Below, piece after piece: positions 31,641 to 44,624 of a stretch of DNA of 64,000 nt (within the stretch, counting starts at the first letter, position 1; every line of letters starts with the position of its first letter). Location: assembly GCA_034508935.3 (NCBI GenBank), contig CM067445.1, positions 19,100,583 through 19,164,582 on the forward strand, read 5' to 3'. The stretch is from Berghia stephanieae. Lineage: Eukaryota > Mollusca > Gastropoda > Nudibranchia > Aeolidiidae. The notes beneath the pieces are model-generated. The model saw only the letters and a program-made list of their open reading frames with translations, did not search any database and was not told where the DNA came from. A program made the translations under genes and the position numbers.

Positions 31641-32024
31641 GTGTTACTGATCTTCTGGTTTCAGAGTGTCGGCATCTTACTTTCTAGCCTAAATAAATGA
31701 TAATTATCCACCATCGCTCTTTTACGTTCTGTAATCATAGGAATATGCCTATACATCATGTTACTAATAATATAGTTGTGCCACCTTTCGATTCAAAGTA
31801 TAACGTATTCATTGTTTATTCATTGTTGGGAGGACTGGTTACACATTTCCAAGGAGTTTTGTACTGGAAGAGAGGAAAGGGTAAACGTCACAACTCCTAC
31901 TTCCCATTGCACGAGTGGCGATAGGCGTAAAAAGACATTTACCAGGTCTTGATGCAGGAGTGTCACACTAAAAAATCAGAAAGGTGTCATGCAGTGTCAG
32001 AGAAAATTCAAGGTAAAAATCCCC

Positions 32025-32112
32025 AAAGATACAGCTTTCCTTGGACTGAGAATCGAGCTCCTGACCTTCTGATTAGCGGTAAGACTTTCTATCAATAAGA
32101 GACAGACGCTAT
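32025..32112 (-). mobile_element. Possible tRNA-like SINE head
   Basis: Minus strand has TCTCTTATTGATAGAAAGTC (A-box side) and GGAGCTCGATTCTCAGTCCA (B-box side) at tRNA-like spacing. Not foldable into a clean tRNA by eye. Confidence 0.45.
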
Positions 32113-32639
32113 ATGCAACGTAAACATCACACGAAAAAGGAACGTGTTAGCGGGGCTGGAATTTAGTATTATAATATAAATCTTAGATGGATTTAAACCC
32201 ATAAACTATACGCATGCCATTATTACAATGTCATTGATTGATCCTCCTACATAATTTTTCAAAGGACAAATTCGATGTGTGTGAATCAAGAAAAACACAC
32301 GAAGTAACATCATGACACAGAACACACTCCAAGTCATAATCAATATTTGCCACCTGAGAATGCACTAAGAAAACCGATTAAGAAGGTACAAAAATAACAA
32401 CTCGATAATTGGCCCTTTTAACCGGGAATCTCGTAAATGATGTCATACCGATAATCGGTAGAGATTTTCAAAATTTTTACCTCTAAGTACAGCTAAAATT
32501 AACTATTTTTACAATGACCCAACGTTTTACAATCGATTATCGGTGGCTCAGTTATATTGAAACAATAAAAGACGGATAACGTCAAGGAATAACAGAAAGT
32601 ACAGAAATATTCGTCACAAAACAATTTTAAATGGTGTGT

Positions 32640-32672
32640 GTGGGGGAGGGGTGGTGAGGGGGGGGGGGGGGT
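32640..32672. repeat. G-rich tract
   Basis: GT/GGGGA-rich run ending in a 13-G stretch. Confidence 0.9.
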
Positions 32673-32756
32673 AAAACGAGAATAATGGGTTAGATTAAAC
32701 AAAGCTTATAAAGTTAAAGATAAAAACTGAATTTAAAAAAACAGTATAAAAAGGGA

Positions 32757-32847
32757 AACACATACACACATATATATGCACACACAGACACACAGACACA
32801 CACACACACACACACACATCAAGTGAAGCAGAAGATTAAAGAGAGAG

Positions 32848-32911
<64 letters not shown>

Positions 32912-32912
32912 A
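32757..32912. repeat. (CA)n and (GA)n microsatellite
   Basis: CA repeat, short gap, then GA repeat. Confidence 0.95.
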
Positions 32913-33151
32913 GGAGGCGCGAGCGGAATCAAGATAATAATGATAGAGAAAATGAAAGTTGAGAGGTGTATATTCAAATCTATTATTAGCGAAATATCAC
33001 TTTAAATAATAATCAATGTCGATTTAAAAAAAAGATTAAAAAATCCTCCTAACTACTCAGTTAACACGAAATCTATAAAGGCAAAAAAATTCTTATGCTT
33101 AAACGGTATGCGTATGTAAAAATGCAGTGAGGCAAATCAAAACGATGTAGT

Positions 33152-33157
<6 letters not shown>

Positions 33158-33215
<58 letters not shown>

Positions 33216-33242
33216 TGTGTGTGTGTGTGTGTGTGTGTGTAA
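33158..33242. repeat. (TA)n-(TG)n microsatellite
   Basis: TA repeat followed by TG repeat. Confidence 0.95.
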
Positions 33243-33514
33243 CTTATCTTGTAAATTTAATAGTTAAGATGTTTCGAATCCATGTCAAACTTGAATAAGC
33301 AAATAAAACCACACGTTGTCACAATCCTTAAGTTTACTTTTGAATGGAAAAAATTAAACAAAATCTGCCAAAGGTAAGACAACCAAAAATCCAAATATTA
33401 TCTAAATTTCACATCGGTACATTATCATTTAACATATAGTTATGCCGCTTTAATTTTTTAGAATTCAAAGAAATAAAAACAATTTTTTTAATAACCCAAC
33501 AAACCAAACAAATA

Positions 33515-33640
33515 CACCCCCCCCAATAAAATAAAATACAACAAAAAAGAAAAACAAAACAAAACAACAAAAAAAAAACCCCAAAAAACAAAAAAAAAAA
33601 CAAAAAATAAACAAAACAAAAAACAAAACAAAACCGGGTA
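33515..33640. repeat. A/C low-complexity tract
   Basis: Runs of caaaacaaaa-type sequence with a C8 stretch. The complementary frame is Phe/Cys-rich and not credible. Confidence 0.85.
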
Positions 33641-34111
33641 ACGACTTGAGGAGGGAGGTAGACACGTTTAAGACGATAGTAGGCCTCTGATTCCTTACAT
33701 TTTTTAAAATTTTTGTTCAAAAGAAAAAGCTCTGATGCATTGCAATCTGCTAAAATAATCCTAACAGTTCTTCATTTGTTCTCCCCTTGGGGAAACCTTT
33801 CTTTCTTGTAAATGCTCTACATACACAGAATGCATAATCAAATGGATTCTCCTTTCTAATTTCGCTTCTTATATATTCAATCAATTTGTTTTTTCAAAAA
33901 CCCTTTATCTAGCTGCAGGTTCTGGAAATCAATGTCATTATCTATGGCTATTCTAAATCATGAAATAATCACAACATGTCTGTGACGCTGTCTAGTATTC
34001 TTTAATAACACCTCTCTGCCCCCACGCCCCTCTACCGTCCCTCTATCTTATGTTTGAATTATATAGTTTTGATCTTGGTTTACATTTCATCTCATTACTT
34101 CATCTCATTGT

Positions 34112-34113
34112 CG

Positions 34114-34177
<64 letters not shown>

Positions 34178-34262
34178 CTCCGTCACTCTCTCTCTGTGTC
34201 TCTCTCATTCCCCTGCACGCACGCACACGCGCGCGCGCGCGCACACACACACACACATACAT
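34112..34262. repeat. (CT)n and (CA)n tract
   Basis: CT repeat, then CG/CA alternation (gcgcgcgcgc) and CA repeat. Confidence 0.95.
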
Positions 34263-34624
34263 TTTTACCTATAATGTTTTAACTATTATGACAATGTAAT
34301 ACATATAATCCAGGATATCTGTCCAAAATAATGTGTCGAAATTTAAATCTATTTAAATCTCAATCTCTTTATTTTATTTTGTTGACCTGAAGTTTTAAAT
34401 AATTCGTTTCATTTCATATTATATGATCATGTGTTAGAAGGAACATTTTACTAATGATTTGTTACCTTTTCTCGTGATAAAAATATATTTATATAGGCAA
34501 ACAAAGCATACAGAAAATAAAATAAAATAAAATCCCTAAAACAATTAGCATTCCCCACTTGATCCCGTATAATATCAAAATACCCGATCTCTAAGTTTTA
34601 ACCTTCTCCCATCTAGAAATGTCA

Positions 34625-35003
34625 CATGTCTTCTTCTTCAGTCCTCATCTTACAGTGGGTATGGACCACCCATGAAACACTTTCATCCTCTTCAGTCGTT
34701 GGCCAGTCTTTCCATCTCCTGCCAGCACATCCCAGACCTCTCCAGCTCTACCGGAATGTCTCCCTTCTAGGTGACCTTAGTCTTCCTTTTTTCCTCTTTC
34801 CGGATGGATTGCATTGCAGGGCTGTCCTTGTGACATTGTCCTTTGGTTTCCTCAATGTTTGTCCTATCCATCTCCATTTTCTTTTGTATAGTTGCCTTCC
34901 AACGTCTTCTAGATTTGCTCTTCTCCATACTTCTTCGTTTTTAATTTTGTCAATCCATTTTATCTTCAGGATTTTGCGAAGACATCTATGGTTATGTCAC
35001 CTG
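34625..35003 (-). mobile_element. LINE 3' fragment, second lineage
   Basis: Minus strand: RKILKIKWIDKIKNEEVWRR, then GRQLYKRKWRWIGQTLRKPK, VTRTALQCNPSGKRKKGR. This is the C-terminal region of endonuclease-reverse transcriptases of the 'RWIGHTLRKP..NPQGKR' type common in invertebrates, clearly distinct from the LINE at 966. The frame breaks after GKRKKGR and the core RT is absent. Confidence 0.82.
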
Positions 35004-35009
35004 TAATGT

Positions 35010-35635
35010 GTCTCTAATAGTCCAAATACAATAAATCCTTAAGTAATGAAATACAGATATCAAACACTCCTGATTCCAAAATTCGGTGAATAGGTAAAAC
35101 TTTGTCTTTGGTTAAAGGTTCCCGATTAGAGACGGTTGAACTTTATAAAACGCCAAGAATCCACACTACTCACGCAATTATTTATTAACTAAACTTCCTG
35201 ATCTTTTTTCTGTTGCGTGTTGTTTTGTGTGTAGTGAAGATGTATTTATGAAGAATTATCTTCCTTTCTCAACACGTAGTCTTTCAATCAATAATCCAGT
35301 GACATGTGGAAAGAATTTTGTGAATAATCTTCTTTCTTCACAGAAAGAAAAAAATACCATTAGTATTAATGCACACAAATTACAGTAATTCTAGATCCAT
35401 TCATGTATGAATTAAAATAAAATTACCGAACAAAGGTTGAGAACAGCAAACATAAAACGTCTTGCTGGAATTCTGTAACGTAAAGAAATAACCAGGGTAT
35501 CACGAAATACGACCCCTCAATCGATTTTAAAAAGATTAGCTTTGTCTTTGATTTGCTTTTACTTTTTCTTGTCTTCCATTTGCTTGTGTCAATTCGCAAC
35601 GTTTAATTTCGTCTATAGGGTCAGTTATCAATGTA
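35010..35635. other. No recognisable feature
   Basis: AT-rich unique-looking sequence. Confidence 0.5.
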
Positions 35636-35639
35636 TACT

Positions 35640-35649
35640 ACTATCACTG

Positions 35650-35716
<67 letters not shown>

Positions 35717-35738
35717 TACTACTTCAATACTACTACTA

Positions 35739-35776
<38 letters not shown>

Positions 35777-35808
35777 TATATAAATAATAATAATAATAAT
35801 AATAATCA
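35640..35808. repeat. (CTA)n then (AAT)n triplet repeats
   Basis: CTA repeat with two breaks followed by short AAT repeat. Confidence 0.95.
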
Positions 35809-36314
35809 ACATCAGCTGGGTGATGCTCAATGCACGTTATATATAAATATACAAAATTTACATATATAAAACATACCACAATGATATCAATAGCAGCAGT
35901 GTATGTAATATCGTATCAATATGTAATCCTACGTAAAATCAAAATAAGATCATTGCTGAGTTCAATGCTTAATGCAGCAAGCCCTTGATGAGATGACCTA
36001 AACTGTGTTGTAACGATACGCATAAAATTGGTTTCGAGCTTGTAGCAGTTTTTCTTTCAAATTCTATTCCCTGTAGACCCCATTAAAACTGCTTTTTACA
36101 CACATTTTGACCCGTTCTATCCAAGATTGATATTTAAATCAGGAGACCTTATCATCGCTCTCTTTGTCCAAAATTGCTGTCCAACACTTACAAAGGTTGC
36201 GTTGAATTGCATTATATTACGTGTATATGTTGTAATCAGGAAAGATTGAAATATGGCAATAGATGCAGCGGATAAAGCTTTTCGAGTTGAAATAATTTGT
36301 CATTTTGTTATAAA

Positions 36315-36398
36315 GAAAGGATTGCCTTTGAATAGCGTCCTATCAAAAGGGTAGCAAGGAATATAAACGGCTCCATGGGTTTAATGGCTACTGTATTT
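36315..36398 (+). mobile_element. SINE (family 2), 3' fragment
   Basis: 'aatagcgtcctatcaaaagg', then 'ggctccatgggtttaatggc', matching the 3' half of the family at 25861 and 52672. Confidence 0.6.
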
Positions 36399-36399
36399 A

Positions 36400-38660
36400 A
36401 TTTTATCATAAAAACTGACGAGCAGTTGACATTTGATTCGCAACCAGACCAAAATAAAAATCAATTGAAACTTTAGGGTTCACATTTTTTGCTTCCGAAG
36501 TCACAACTAATTAACTGGTACATAAAGTATCAACGAGCCACGTTCAGTCCATGCCCAATCGCAAATTCAAAGAGATTACACTATTGAATTTAGATAAAAC
36601 CCATAAAAACATTAATACTATATTTTCTAAAGGTTACCTACAAAAAACCGATCGATATTCGAAGAAATCCTTTAGAAATTGTAGCGTTGTTGATAGAGTC
36701 CGGATTGTAGTACCATTGCAATCTACCACTGTTTAGAACGGAAGGATACAAGATGTCTGTCAGTGGGCAAATGCAGCCTCTGATGGTTACACACTAGAAT
36801 GTCATGACAAATCAGCACAATGTCTTCAACACTCATATCCTCAAAATGGAAATTCAAACCAGATGGTTTGCAACCTCCGCTACCACTATGACTGCAAGTG
36901 GGCGAAACCGCCATAGATTATTAATGATGGCCTTGAACCTAGATCAATAGACTGCCACACAATGTCTCCTCATAGTGAAACAGAACCCCGGCAGCTTCTC
37001 TCCAGTCGCAAACTCGATGAACCATATTCTTTTATGTCGACCTGTATCTCGTAATTGTGTCCCTTTCCGAAATCAGAGAAGCTAAGTTCAAGGGCTGTCG
37101 TGACTTTATTCGAATTTAGCCAAATGATCTAAACCATTTCCAAAAGGTGCAGTATGAAGAAGTCAGTAAATCATTTATATGGCAATCAAACAATTGCAAC
37201 CTGTGGCAATCTTTAGTCTTTTTAGTTGCGGCATGGCACGTTTTATGGCTTTGGTTGCCTAAGAAAATGAAAAATGATGTAACAGGATACGAGAACGAAT
37301 AATCTTAAAATCGGAATACTTAAACTTATGAAAAACAATACATTATCCACGTTCATTCAATGTCTATCATCCCATGATAAAAAGTTAAAAGCTGCCTTAC
37401 ATTATTCGCTCACAAAATCAATAGATAATAATCGTTCTATTGAAATTTATAATCCCTACAAGATTATCAATAAAGATATTCTCAAATAAAATGTCAGGGA
37501 CATTGGAATAATTTCGTATTTTCTAACGATGACGTGTTTGAATGAGGTGATGAGGTGAGAAATGTGCACACGCCCAAGATCCCCTTGATCTCTCTGTAAA
37601 TATGACGATTACCCCAGGCAAACAGTTTTATCAGGGATTTTCCATCAAATAAAAAACTCTATTAAAAGCAAAAATATTGGTGAGTTTTATGCCTGTTGGT
37701 TCAACCAGTCTTTTGCGTTTATGAGGCATTGTGCAAACGGTGCTGCTGCTTGTAGTATTAAAAAGTAATTATAATTGAAAAAAAAATGAATAGAATCGTT
37801 ATTTCAGTTCACAAAAACATGTCTTTTGATGGGCACCCTTTGGGTTTCTCCTTTGTCAACGATACGCGATGTATAAGACACTAATGGCGAATATGAAATG
37901 GTATAAATACGTTGTAAAGGCAAATACATAAAACAATAAAGATCTGAAAAAAGGTTTGTGAAACAGTGACGGATAAATCAAAGAAATTATTAATTGCAGG
38001 AAAAAGACCATTCCAAATAACCAGCCTGCCTCGACAAATCAACAAAGAGTAACAGAGCGTGCACTTATAAGGTTACATTGCCCTTTACAGCTATTAAGTC
38101 CATGAAGCCGGAGATTATCCAGTTAATACGGAGTTATAGTTAGACACCGAAGCTCGCCTAACGAACGACTTGCCCAACACGTGACCATTTTTTTCTCTCG
38201 CGTCCTCTCGTCTAATCTCGTCACTCCCGAATAGAAAGACAATGGGCGGAGCTCATATGATATAACGCAATGAAAGTTCTGTCCGATGACGGGTGGGGGG
38301 ATATCACCTCTCCAAAACTTACCTTATTATATGAAATCTTGAGATTCTTATCCAATCATCGATTGCTCGTTTGACAGTTCGCTTGTGAACAGTTAGGAGA
38401 CCATCTCTTGATTTATGGGCAGGCGGCTTTGCGTAAAGGCGGTGAGTGTTGTATACATCAAAGAGTACCGCTGACCGATGGGTAAATAGTGGTTGTGTAA
38501 CCCAAAAGCCCTGCCGTCTCGACTGCAAGGTCTTGTATGTAATAGTTGCGTCACCATCTCAAGGCTCAGGAATTAATTAGTGAGCTGATTCAAACAATGT
38601 GGGTTTCAAATTTATCGTATACGTAATCATTTGGAAGCTACAGAGAAAGGTGTTTTTGTG
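36400..38660. other. No gene recognised
   Basis: Several short open frames (<=70 codons) on both strands without domains. A weak family-2-like trace lies near 38085-38130 ('ccatgaagccggagattatc'). No RNA gene seen. Confidence 0.45.
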
Positions 38661-38668
38661 TAATCCCT

Positions 38669-38688
38669 TTCACACACACACACACGCG

Positions 38689-38719
<31 letters not shown>

Positions 38720-38722
38720 AAA
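38669..38722. repeat. (CA)n/(CG)n microsatellite
   Basis: CA repeat with an internal cgcgcgcgcg. Confidence 0.93.
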
Positions 38723-38806
38723 CATATACAAACAATACACATCCCTGGTCATCTATTGCCTATATTATTAATGTTAATATATACATCCCATGCTGATTGT
38801 CACTAC

Positions 38807-38947
38807 CCCCCCCCCCCCCTAACCATTTCCACCATCCAAGTACCAGCGGCCTTTTCTCTTTGATTTCGTATCATGGTCTACCCGAAGCCCAACACCTCGA
38901 TCGTTTGTGGGTCAACCCACCCCCCCCCCTCCCCCCACCTTCCCCCG
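38807..38947. repeat. Poly-C islands
   Basis: C-runs at ~38807-38818 and 38920-38946. Confidence 0.9.
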
Positions 38948-39189
38948 TAATCAATTTATAATTTTCTCTCTGTATAGAGCGCCACATGCACAATTATATA
39001 CTATTGAATGACACTGACCTTGCCCCTCCCCTAACACAAGCCAACAGCAACCCAAGCTATCCTCTATCATGTGACCTTAGATCCGATGCTGCATACCGCT
39101 TGAGAGTCTTCACTATCCAGATCTCGTTCATGGTCACGTGAGAAGGCTATATCCGTTCGGGTTCGGCGTTCGGGTTCGGCGTTCGACCC

Positions 39190-39415
39190 GATTTCGTTAA
39201 AAGCCTATTATAACGTGAAACGAACACTTGCAATTGCTTGCTATCTTCTAGATAGGACGCGTCTATAGGTAAGTACTCTCCGCACAGATCTAACATATCC
39301 AGCTACTGCTGGGCGGACATGGGGGTCAGATAAAAATTCGTCTGCACTCGGGCTCCACCATGGTCCCTTTGCGTGTTGAGCGAGAGCTCTAACGACTGAA
39401 CTATTGGGGATTCCC
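39190..39415 (-). mobile_element. SINE (family 2)
   Basis: Minus strand: tRNA-like head AATAGTTCAGTCGTTAGAGC..CTCAACACGCAAAGGGACC, then GACCCCCATGTCCGCCCAGC, GATCTGTGCGGAGAGTACTT, GACGCGTCCTATCTAGAAGA, AAGCAATTGCAAGTGTTCGT. A short 'gttcgggttcggc' duplication abuts it at ~39155. Confidence 0.8.
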
Positions 39416-39869
39416 AATGAGAGGAGAAGTAGGTTTGTTAATAAATAAGAATCGAAGGTCTTTCAGAGTTTAGACATCGCAGGTATCAGTAAAATGCTTG
39501 CTAGTTCTGGCATGGAAAACGATACCAAATGAATGGTGTGATCTATTAATGTATGATAACGTAAAATAGTTTGACACTATATCCTGATATTAATTTCACG
39601 TCTAAAGTTGTTCAATTAAAGGCGGTAAATTGATCCCTTCTTTGGCTGGCAGAACGACATGGTTAACAACTAATCAGATAGCTCGCTTAATAGTGACACC
39701 AGGAATGCTTCAGATTAGAAACAGAATCGTGGTTAGCGCACTCATAATGTTATTATATTTCTAGTGATAGTCTTTATCATAGAACCAGAATCAGTTGGTA
39801 ATCGGTATATGATTACTGGCATTAAAAATTATAATAAAGATTTATATTGATAAGATTACATATAATAAA

Positions 39870-40082
39870 AATGACGGTGATGATGATGATGATGATGATA
39901 ATAATATTATTAATAATATTGACAATAACAATAAATATGATAGAGATGATAATGATGATGATTATGATAATGATGATGATATTGACAATATTAATGATAA
40001 TATCAATTACAATAAGATTATTAATAGTTAAAATGATAACAATAAAGATGATGAGATTTATAATAATAATGATGATGATGGC

Positions 40083-40151
<69 letters not shown>

Positions 40152-40168
40152 TATTGCTATTATTATTA

Positions 40169-40233
<65 letters not shown>

Positions 40234-40235
40234 GT
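39870..40235. repeat. (GAT)n and (TTA)n triplet tracts
   Basis: Mixed GAT/AAT triplets, a pure GAT run of ~60 bp, then ~75 bp TTA. Confidence 0.95.
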
Positions 40236-40621
40236 GACTACAATAATGATAATTATAATGAAAAGTACCTTTCATAAAAAGAAAAAAACCCCCAAAAATT
40301 ATTGAAAAGTCACACGTCAATGTAGGCAGATATACATGTATATATTTCATAAGATTGACTGGACAATTTTAACGATATACGATCCGAGACAATAATCATT
40401 GTATTTTCAGTCAAACACATATCTTGAATTGTTTATTTTTACATATAGTATTTTGTGATACGACAACCCAAACTCTAGTATTATGTGGGGCGATCTAGAT
40501 GATAAAACTGAATTTATTGTCGACAAAAATTATTCTTAGGTTAAGTTTTGGGGAAAACAATGAACGTTTCCATAGAGCATTCCCACGGATTATATTTCAT
40601 GCTCAATGCGCTTCAAAATCT

Positions 40622-40725
40622 GTCATACATTCCCCAGCAGGCCATACATATTTCCATTCCATACAGTTACTCATTCACACCTGACTCGGGTGGGGGAATA
40701 TGTGACCCATCGTCTCACAACGGTA
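40622..40725. repeat. Dispersed repeat, copy 1
   Basis: 'attccccagcaggccataca', 'tatttccattccatac', 'attcacacctgactcgggtg' recur in order at 42455-42600. Possibly the eroded middle of a SINE. Confidence 0.55.
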
Positions 40726-41077
40726 TTATGTCGGAACGAACCAGATGCTTAAAAGCCGAATTAAATGTTAAACTGGTCAAAATTATAAATTGTTGGCATT
40801 AGCACCCTAAAATATGGTACCCTTTCTACTCAATAAAACATACAAATTCAACATAAGTCTGATATTTCTGGCTATAAATTCAATTTTCAACATCTTAACC
40901 AACCCAACTTAATACCGTTTTGGGGCGAAGGGTCACATATGTGTAAGTGCTTCTCCAAAATCACAAGGTAGGAAATTTAATTTTCCACCATCAAGGTCAC
41001 CACTCCGCCAACTGTATTGTACTGGATACCGTCTACATGTTTTATCTTTTATGATAATAGATAGTTACTTAAGCAAG

Positions 41078-41308
41078 AAAATCATGTATTTGAAAATTTG
41101 TCCAGAAAAGTCGTCCTTCAAATATCGATCGATTTAAATTACCCTAATATTGGCATAAACTCTCAAACATGGGGCATCGCGAAGTCCCAGGTTTGAGAGT
41201 TTTTGGCAAGATGTAGGTCATTTAAATTGATTGATATTTGATGGACAGGTTTTCTGGCCAAATTTTTAAATACGTGTTTTTTCCAGAGTACTGCAGTCAA
41301 CTGGTTAA
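41078..41308. mobile_element. Palindromic MITE (family H2)
   Basis: The clearest symmetric copy: CGTCCTTCAAATATCGATCG, ACTCTCAAACATGGGG, centre CATCGCGAAGTCCCAGGTTT, GAGAGTTTTTGGCAAGATG, ATTGATATTTGATGGACAGG, ending CAGAGTACTGCAGTCAACTG. Confidence 0.88.
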
Positions 41309-41345
41309 AGTGGCTGACAATATAACTTTCATGTTTTGTCTTCAA

Positions 41346-41630
41346 CTTCTTGGTAAACATATCATAATATCATTTTGGGGTAATGAATGACATACTTATA
41401 TTAAACAAAATCACTGTTTGGCTTCTTGGTAAACACATCATAATATCATTTTGGGGTAATGAATGACATACTTATACTGTAACAAAATCACCGTTTGGCT
41501 TCTTGGTAAACACATCATAATATCATTTTGGGGTAATGAATGACATACTTATACTGTAACAAAATCACCGTTTGGCTTCTTGGTAAACACATCATAATAT
41601 CATTTTGGGGTAATGAATGACATGCGTATA
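41346..41630. repeat. 77-bp tandem array, ~4 copies
   Basis: Unit starts 'cttcttggtaaacacatcat' and contains 'ttttggggtaatgaatgaca' and 'aacaaaatcaccgtttggct'. Four nearly identical copies, the last partial. It directly abuts the H2 MITE. Confidence 0.93.
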
Positions 41631-41800
41631 CAAGTCATATAACAAAGGAAATTATATCAATACGAGTGCAAGTTCAAATTCAAAAGTGTATTTTAGGCCA
41701 TTGACCAATAACCATACCATCTCTATGAACAAATTATTCTAACAAGTATAATAATAAAGAAATAGAAGTTTAGTAATTATTTATGGCTAAAAAGCAATGA

Positions 41801-41807
<7 letters not shown>

Positions 41808-41839
<32 letters not shown>

Positions 41840-41841
41840 TA

Positions 41842-41887
<46 letters not shown>

Positions 41888-41888
41888 T
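41808..41888. repeat. (AAT)n microsatellite
   Basis: AAT repeat with one short break. Confidence 0.95.
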
Positions 41889-42099
41889 ATCACCACCTTA
41901 GTAATCCATAAAAGAAAACAACAAACAGTATTGAAGGCCAGGTGCTCACTGCAATTCAAAACTCACTCGATAAACATTATGGCACCGCAGGGTGAGTACA
42001 CCAGTATGGGAATGAAGCACGCGCCATCAACCACCGTGCGAGTGGTACCCACTTTGACAGATATCCCCTCTCCGCCTTCCTTCTTCCAGACCCCGTACC

Positions 42100-42131
42100 C
42101 CCTTCTCCCTCCCTCCCTCCCTCCCTCCCTC
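42100..42131. repeat. (CCCT)n tract
   Basis: Eight CCCT units in a C-rich stretch. The 157-codon frame over it (41931-42404) is not supported. Confidence 0.85.
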
Positions 42132-42454
42132 ATCCACCCCACCCTTTCTGATCCCATTCCCGCCGTCGCCATCACCATCGCCGTCAGCGACAACGCATTC
42201 CTTTGCTTCAATATTTGCATTTATCACATAACATTTCCTATAATAGGCGACGTCTTAAGCACGGGTAGAAATAGTAACAGTGTTTGCTACCCCCAAGACG
42301 GGACGCCTGTCTGCAATAAGGTACTTGCCGCAATGTCTAAATTATATATATATCGTCTGCATTTTAGGGGCTGTCGTTTGTGCAAGTGTAACAAACAAAA
42401 TTAATATGAATATTTATAAAGCTTGGATTTACATACTCAATTAATTTCACATTG

Positions 42455-42640
42455 TTTATTCCCCAAGCAGGCCATAATATGAAACAATAATATTTCCATT
42501 TCATACCATACCAATCGCCCGTTAGGCATTCTTTAGTACTAACACTCTTACGATATATCTCACTACAGATAGGTACATATTCACACCTAAGTCGAGTGAG
42601 GTAATGTCTGTGAAGCGCTTCACCCAAGCTCACAGCGTTG
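42455..42640. repeat. Dispersed repeat, copy 2
   Basis: Shares blocks with 40622-40725 and continues with 'tattcacacctaagtcgagt', 'gaagcgcttcacccaagctc'. Confidence 0.55.
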
Positions 42641-42892
42641 GGACCAGAATAAAAGACAATGGGTAACAAAGGATTTTCTGATACTGCTTCTGTTATAACG
42701 AATAAACGCCTATCATAGAAGAAAAAAACAGTTATCGAGGGACGACAAAGAAAAATAGAGGAAATGGAAGTCTATATATAGTCTAGGACATTTGATTAAA
42801 ATGGCGTTAATACGGATGCACTTATGGTGTCGACAATGACGATCACGACGACGACGAGGACAGCTACGACGACAACAACAACTGAGAAAGCG

Positions 42893-42947
42893 ATAATGAT
42901 GCTGATAACAATGATAAGGATAATAGTGATGTTGATGATGATGTTGT

Positions 42948-42995
<48 letters not shown>

Positions 42996-43039
42996 GAAGA
43001 TGATGATGATGATGAAGATGATGATGATGATGATCATGG

Positions 43040-43083
<44 letters not shown>

Positions 43084-43164
43084 ATGATGATGATGATGTG
43101 ATGAGATGATATGTGATGTGATGACTGATGATCATGGTGATGATGATGATGATGATGATGATGA

Positions 43165-43206
<42 letters not shown>

Positions 43207-43260
43207 TGATGATACGATGATGATGATGATGATGATATGATGATGATGATGATGATGATA
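42893..43260. repeat. (GAT)n triplet repeat
   Basis: About 370 bp of GAT triplets. 'gatgatcatggtgatgatga' recurs at ~43028 and ~43128. Confidence 0.95.
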
Positions 43261-43325
43261 AATCGTGTTGGTGATTAACGCACCCATGGACAGACAACAT
43301 ACCTACTATTATCAAGATAGAAAAA

Positions 43326-43507
43326 GTGTGGATGAAACTGTGCCAGACAAAGCAAGAAAGAAAATACAAGAAAAAAAGGAGGTCTGAGGTTCGATCCCCA
43401 GTCGAGGAAGACAAATTTTGGGATGTTTTATTTTCTTGTATTTTCTTTCATTCTTGTTTTGTCCGGCACTGCTTCATTATAACCATTTTTCAGATCTTTA
43501 TCTTACA
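43326..43507. mobile_element. Foldback element (family F)
   Basis: Left arm 'ctgtgccagacaaagcaaga', 'aagaaaatacaag'; right arm 'cttgtattttctttcattct', 'tgtccggcactgcttcatta'. The centre has the B-box-like GAGGTTCGATCCCC. Confidence 0.72.
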
Positions 43508-43519
43508 CATTGGCCTGCT

Positions 43520-44620
43520 CCCGAATTTGTCACCATAATGTTAGACTTTATCGAAAGAAAATATAATTTTGAAAAAACAGTATAAGATAAAAATAAATTC
43601 GATCACAGAATACAGATGGAATGCCATTTTAATGCCTTTACTACAAGATGTTAAAAAAGTGGAAGTTGTATAATTCTAAGAAATATTATTTTAATATGTT
43701 TCAAATTAATCATAACGTAGATTGTGTAACAATTGAAACGAATATTTAATATAATATTTTTCGACAATTGTTTTTGTTTTTGTAGTTTAATCTTAATATT
43801 TATGCACAAAATACATAAGAGTAACAAAATGTCCTGTCAAATTCCAAGCAAATTCTATGTTCCCCTGATACACCTCAATATTCTCTCTCCGCAAATAGAT
43901 GGTTCGGAAAGCCAACCGGAATTAGATTAATTTAGAACTAACCCTTAAGTGACAGTTATAAGGATTTTCGATGGAAAAGAGGACAATTTTGTATTGATGA
44001 AAAGACAAGAAAAAATTATTATAAAAGACCGTTTCCCAAGTGACGCGACTGCCAGTGACATTTCCAAATGAGATTTTGGATTAAAGTTGTCACCAGTACA
44101 CAAAGTATTCCATTTCACTAGGGACTTTTTATTCTGTTTAGCTCGAATTTGGGTCAGGAATATCATTCTCTAACTCCATTACTCTCGAATTCCCTATGTC
44201 TCTCTCCAGTCTCTCTTATTACACCTCCCTCCCTCTCTACTTCTTTTCCTTTCTTCCTTTCCCAACGTATCTATCAATTTATGTGGATTTCATTAACTTT
44301 AAGTTTTATTTTTTTGAAAATATTTAAACAGACATTATTATAAATTATACCTATTGAATATAATAAATAGAAAACACTCGAGCATACCATAAATGATGAA
44401 TAAATAATGAACATCCACGTAAATCGTGCTCTGTGGCGCTTTGCATACACAAAAATATATGTATATAAAATGAATAAAATGAATTTGAAACTCACATACC
44501 TAAACACCATTTTATGTGACTGTAGACGTTGATCATCAGTAGTTGCATCAATAATTTTTTCATTGCAGTATTTCACGCAAATTGTTTATTATTTCATTTA
44601 TTCCATTATTGTATTTAAAA
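43520..44620. other. No recognisable feature
   Basis: AT-rich sequence without supported ORFs or known repeats. Confidence 0.5.
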
Positions 44621-44624
44621 AAAT

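Noticed and set aside
41931-42404. 157-codon plus-strand ORF with Pro/Ser-rich stretch
   Set aside because: Much of it crosses a CCCT repeat and C-rich DNA, and its end lies in unrelated repeat-like sequence.
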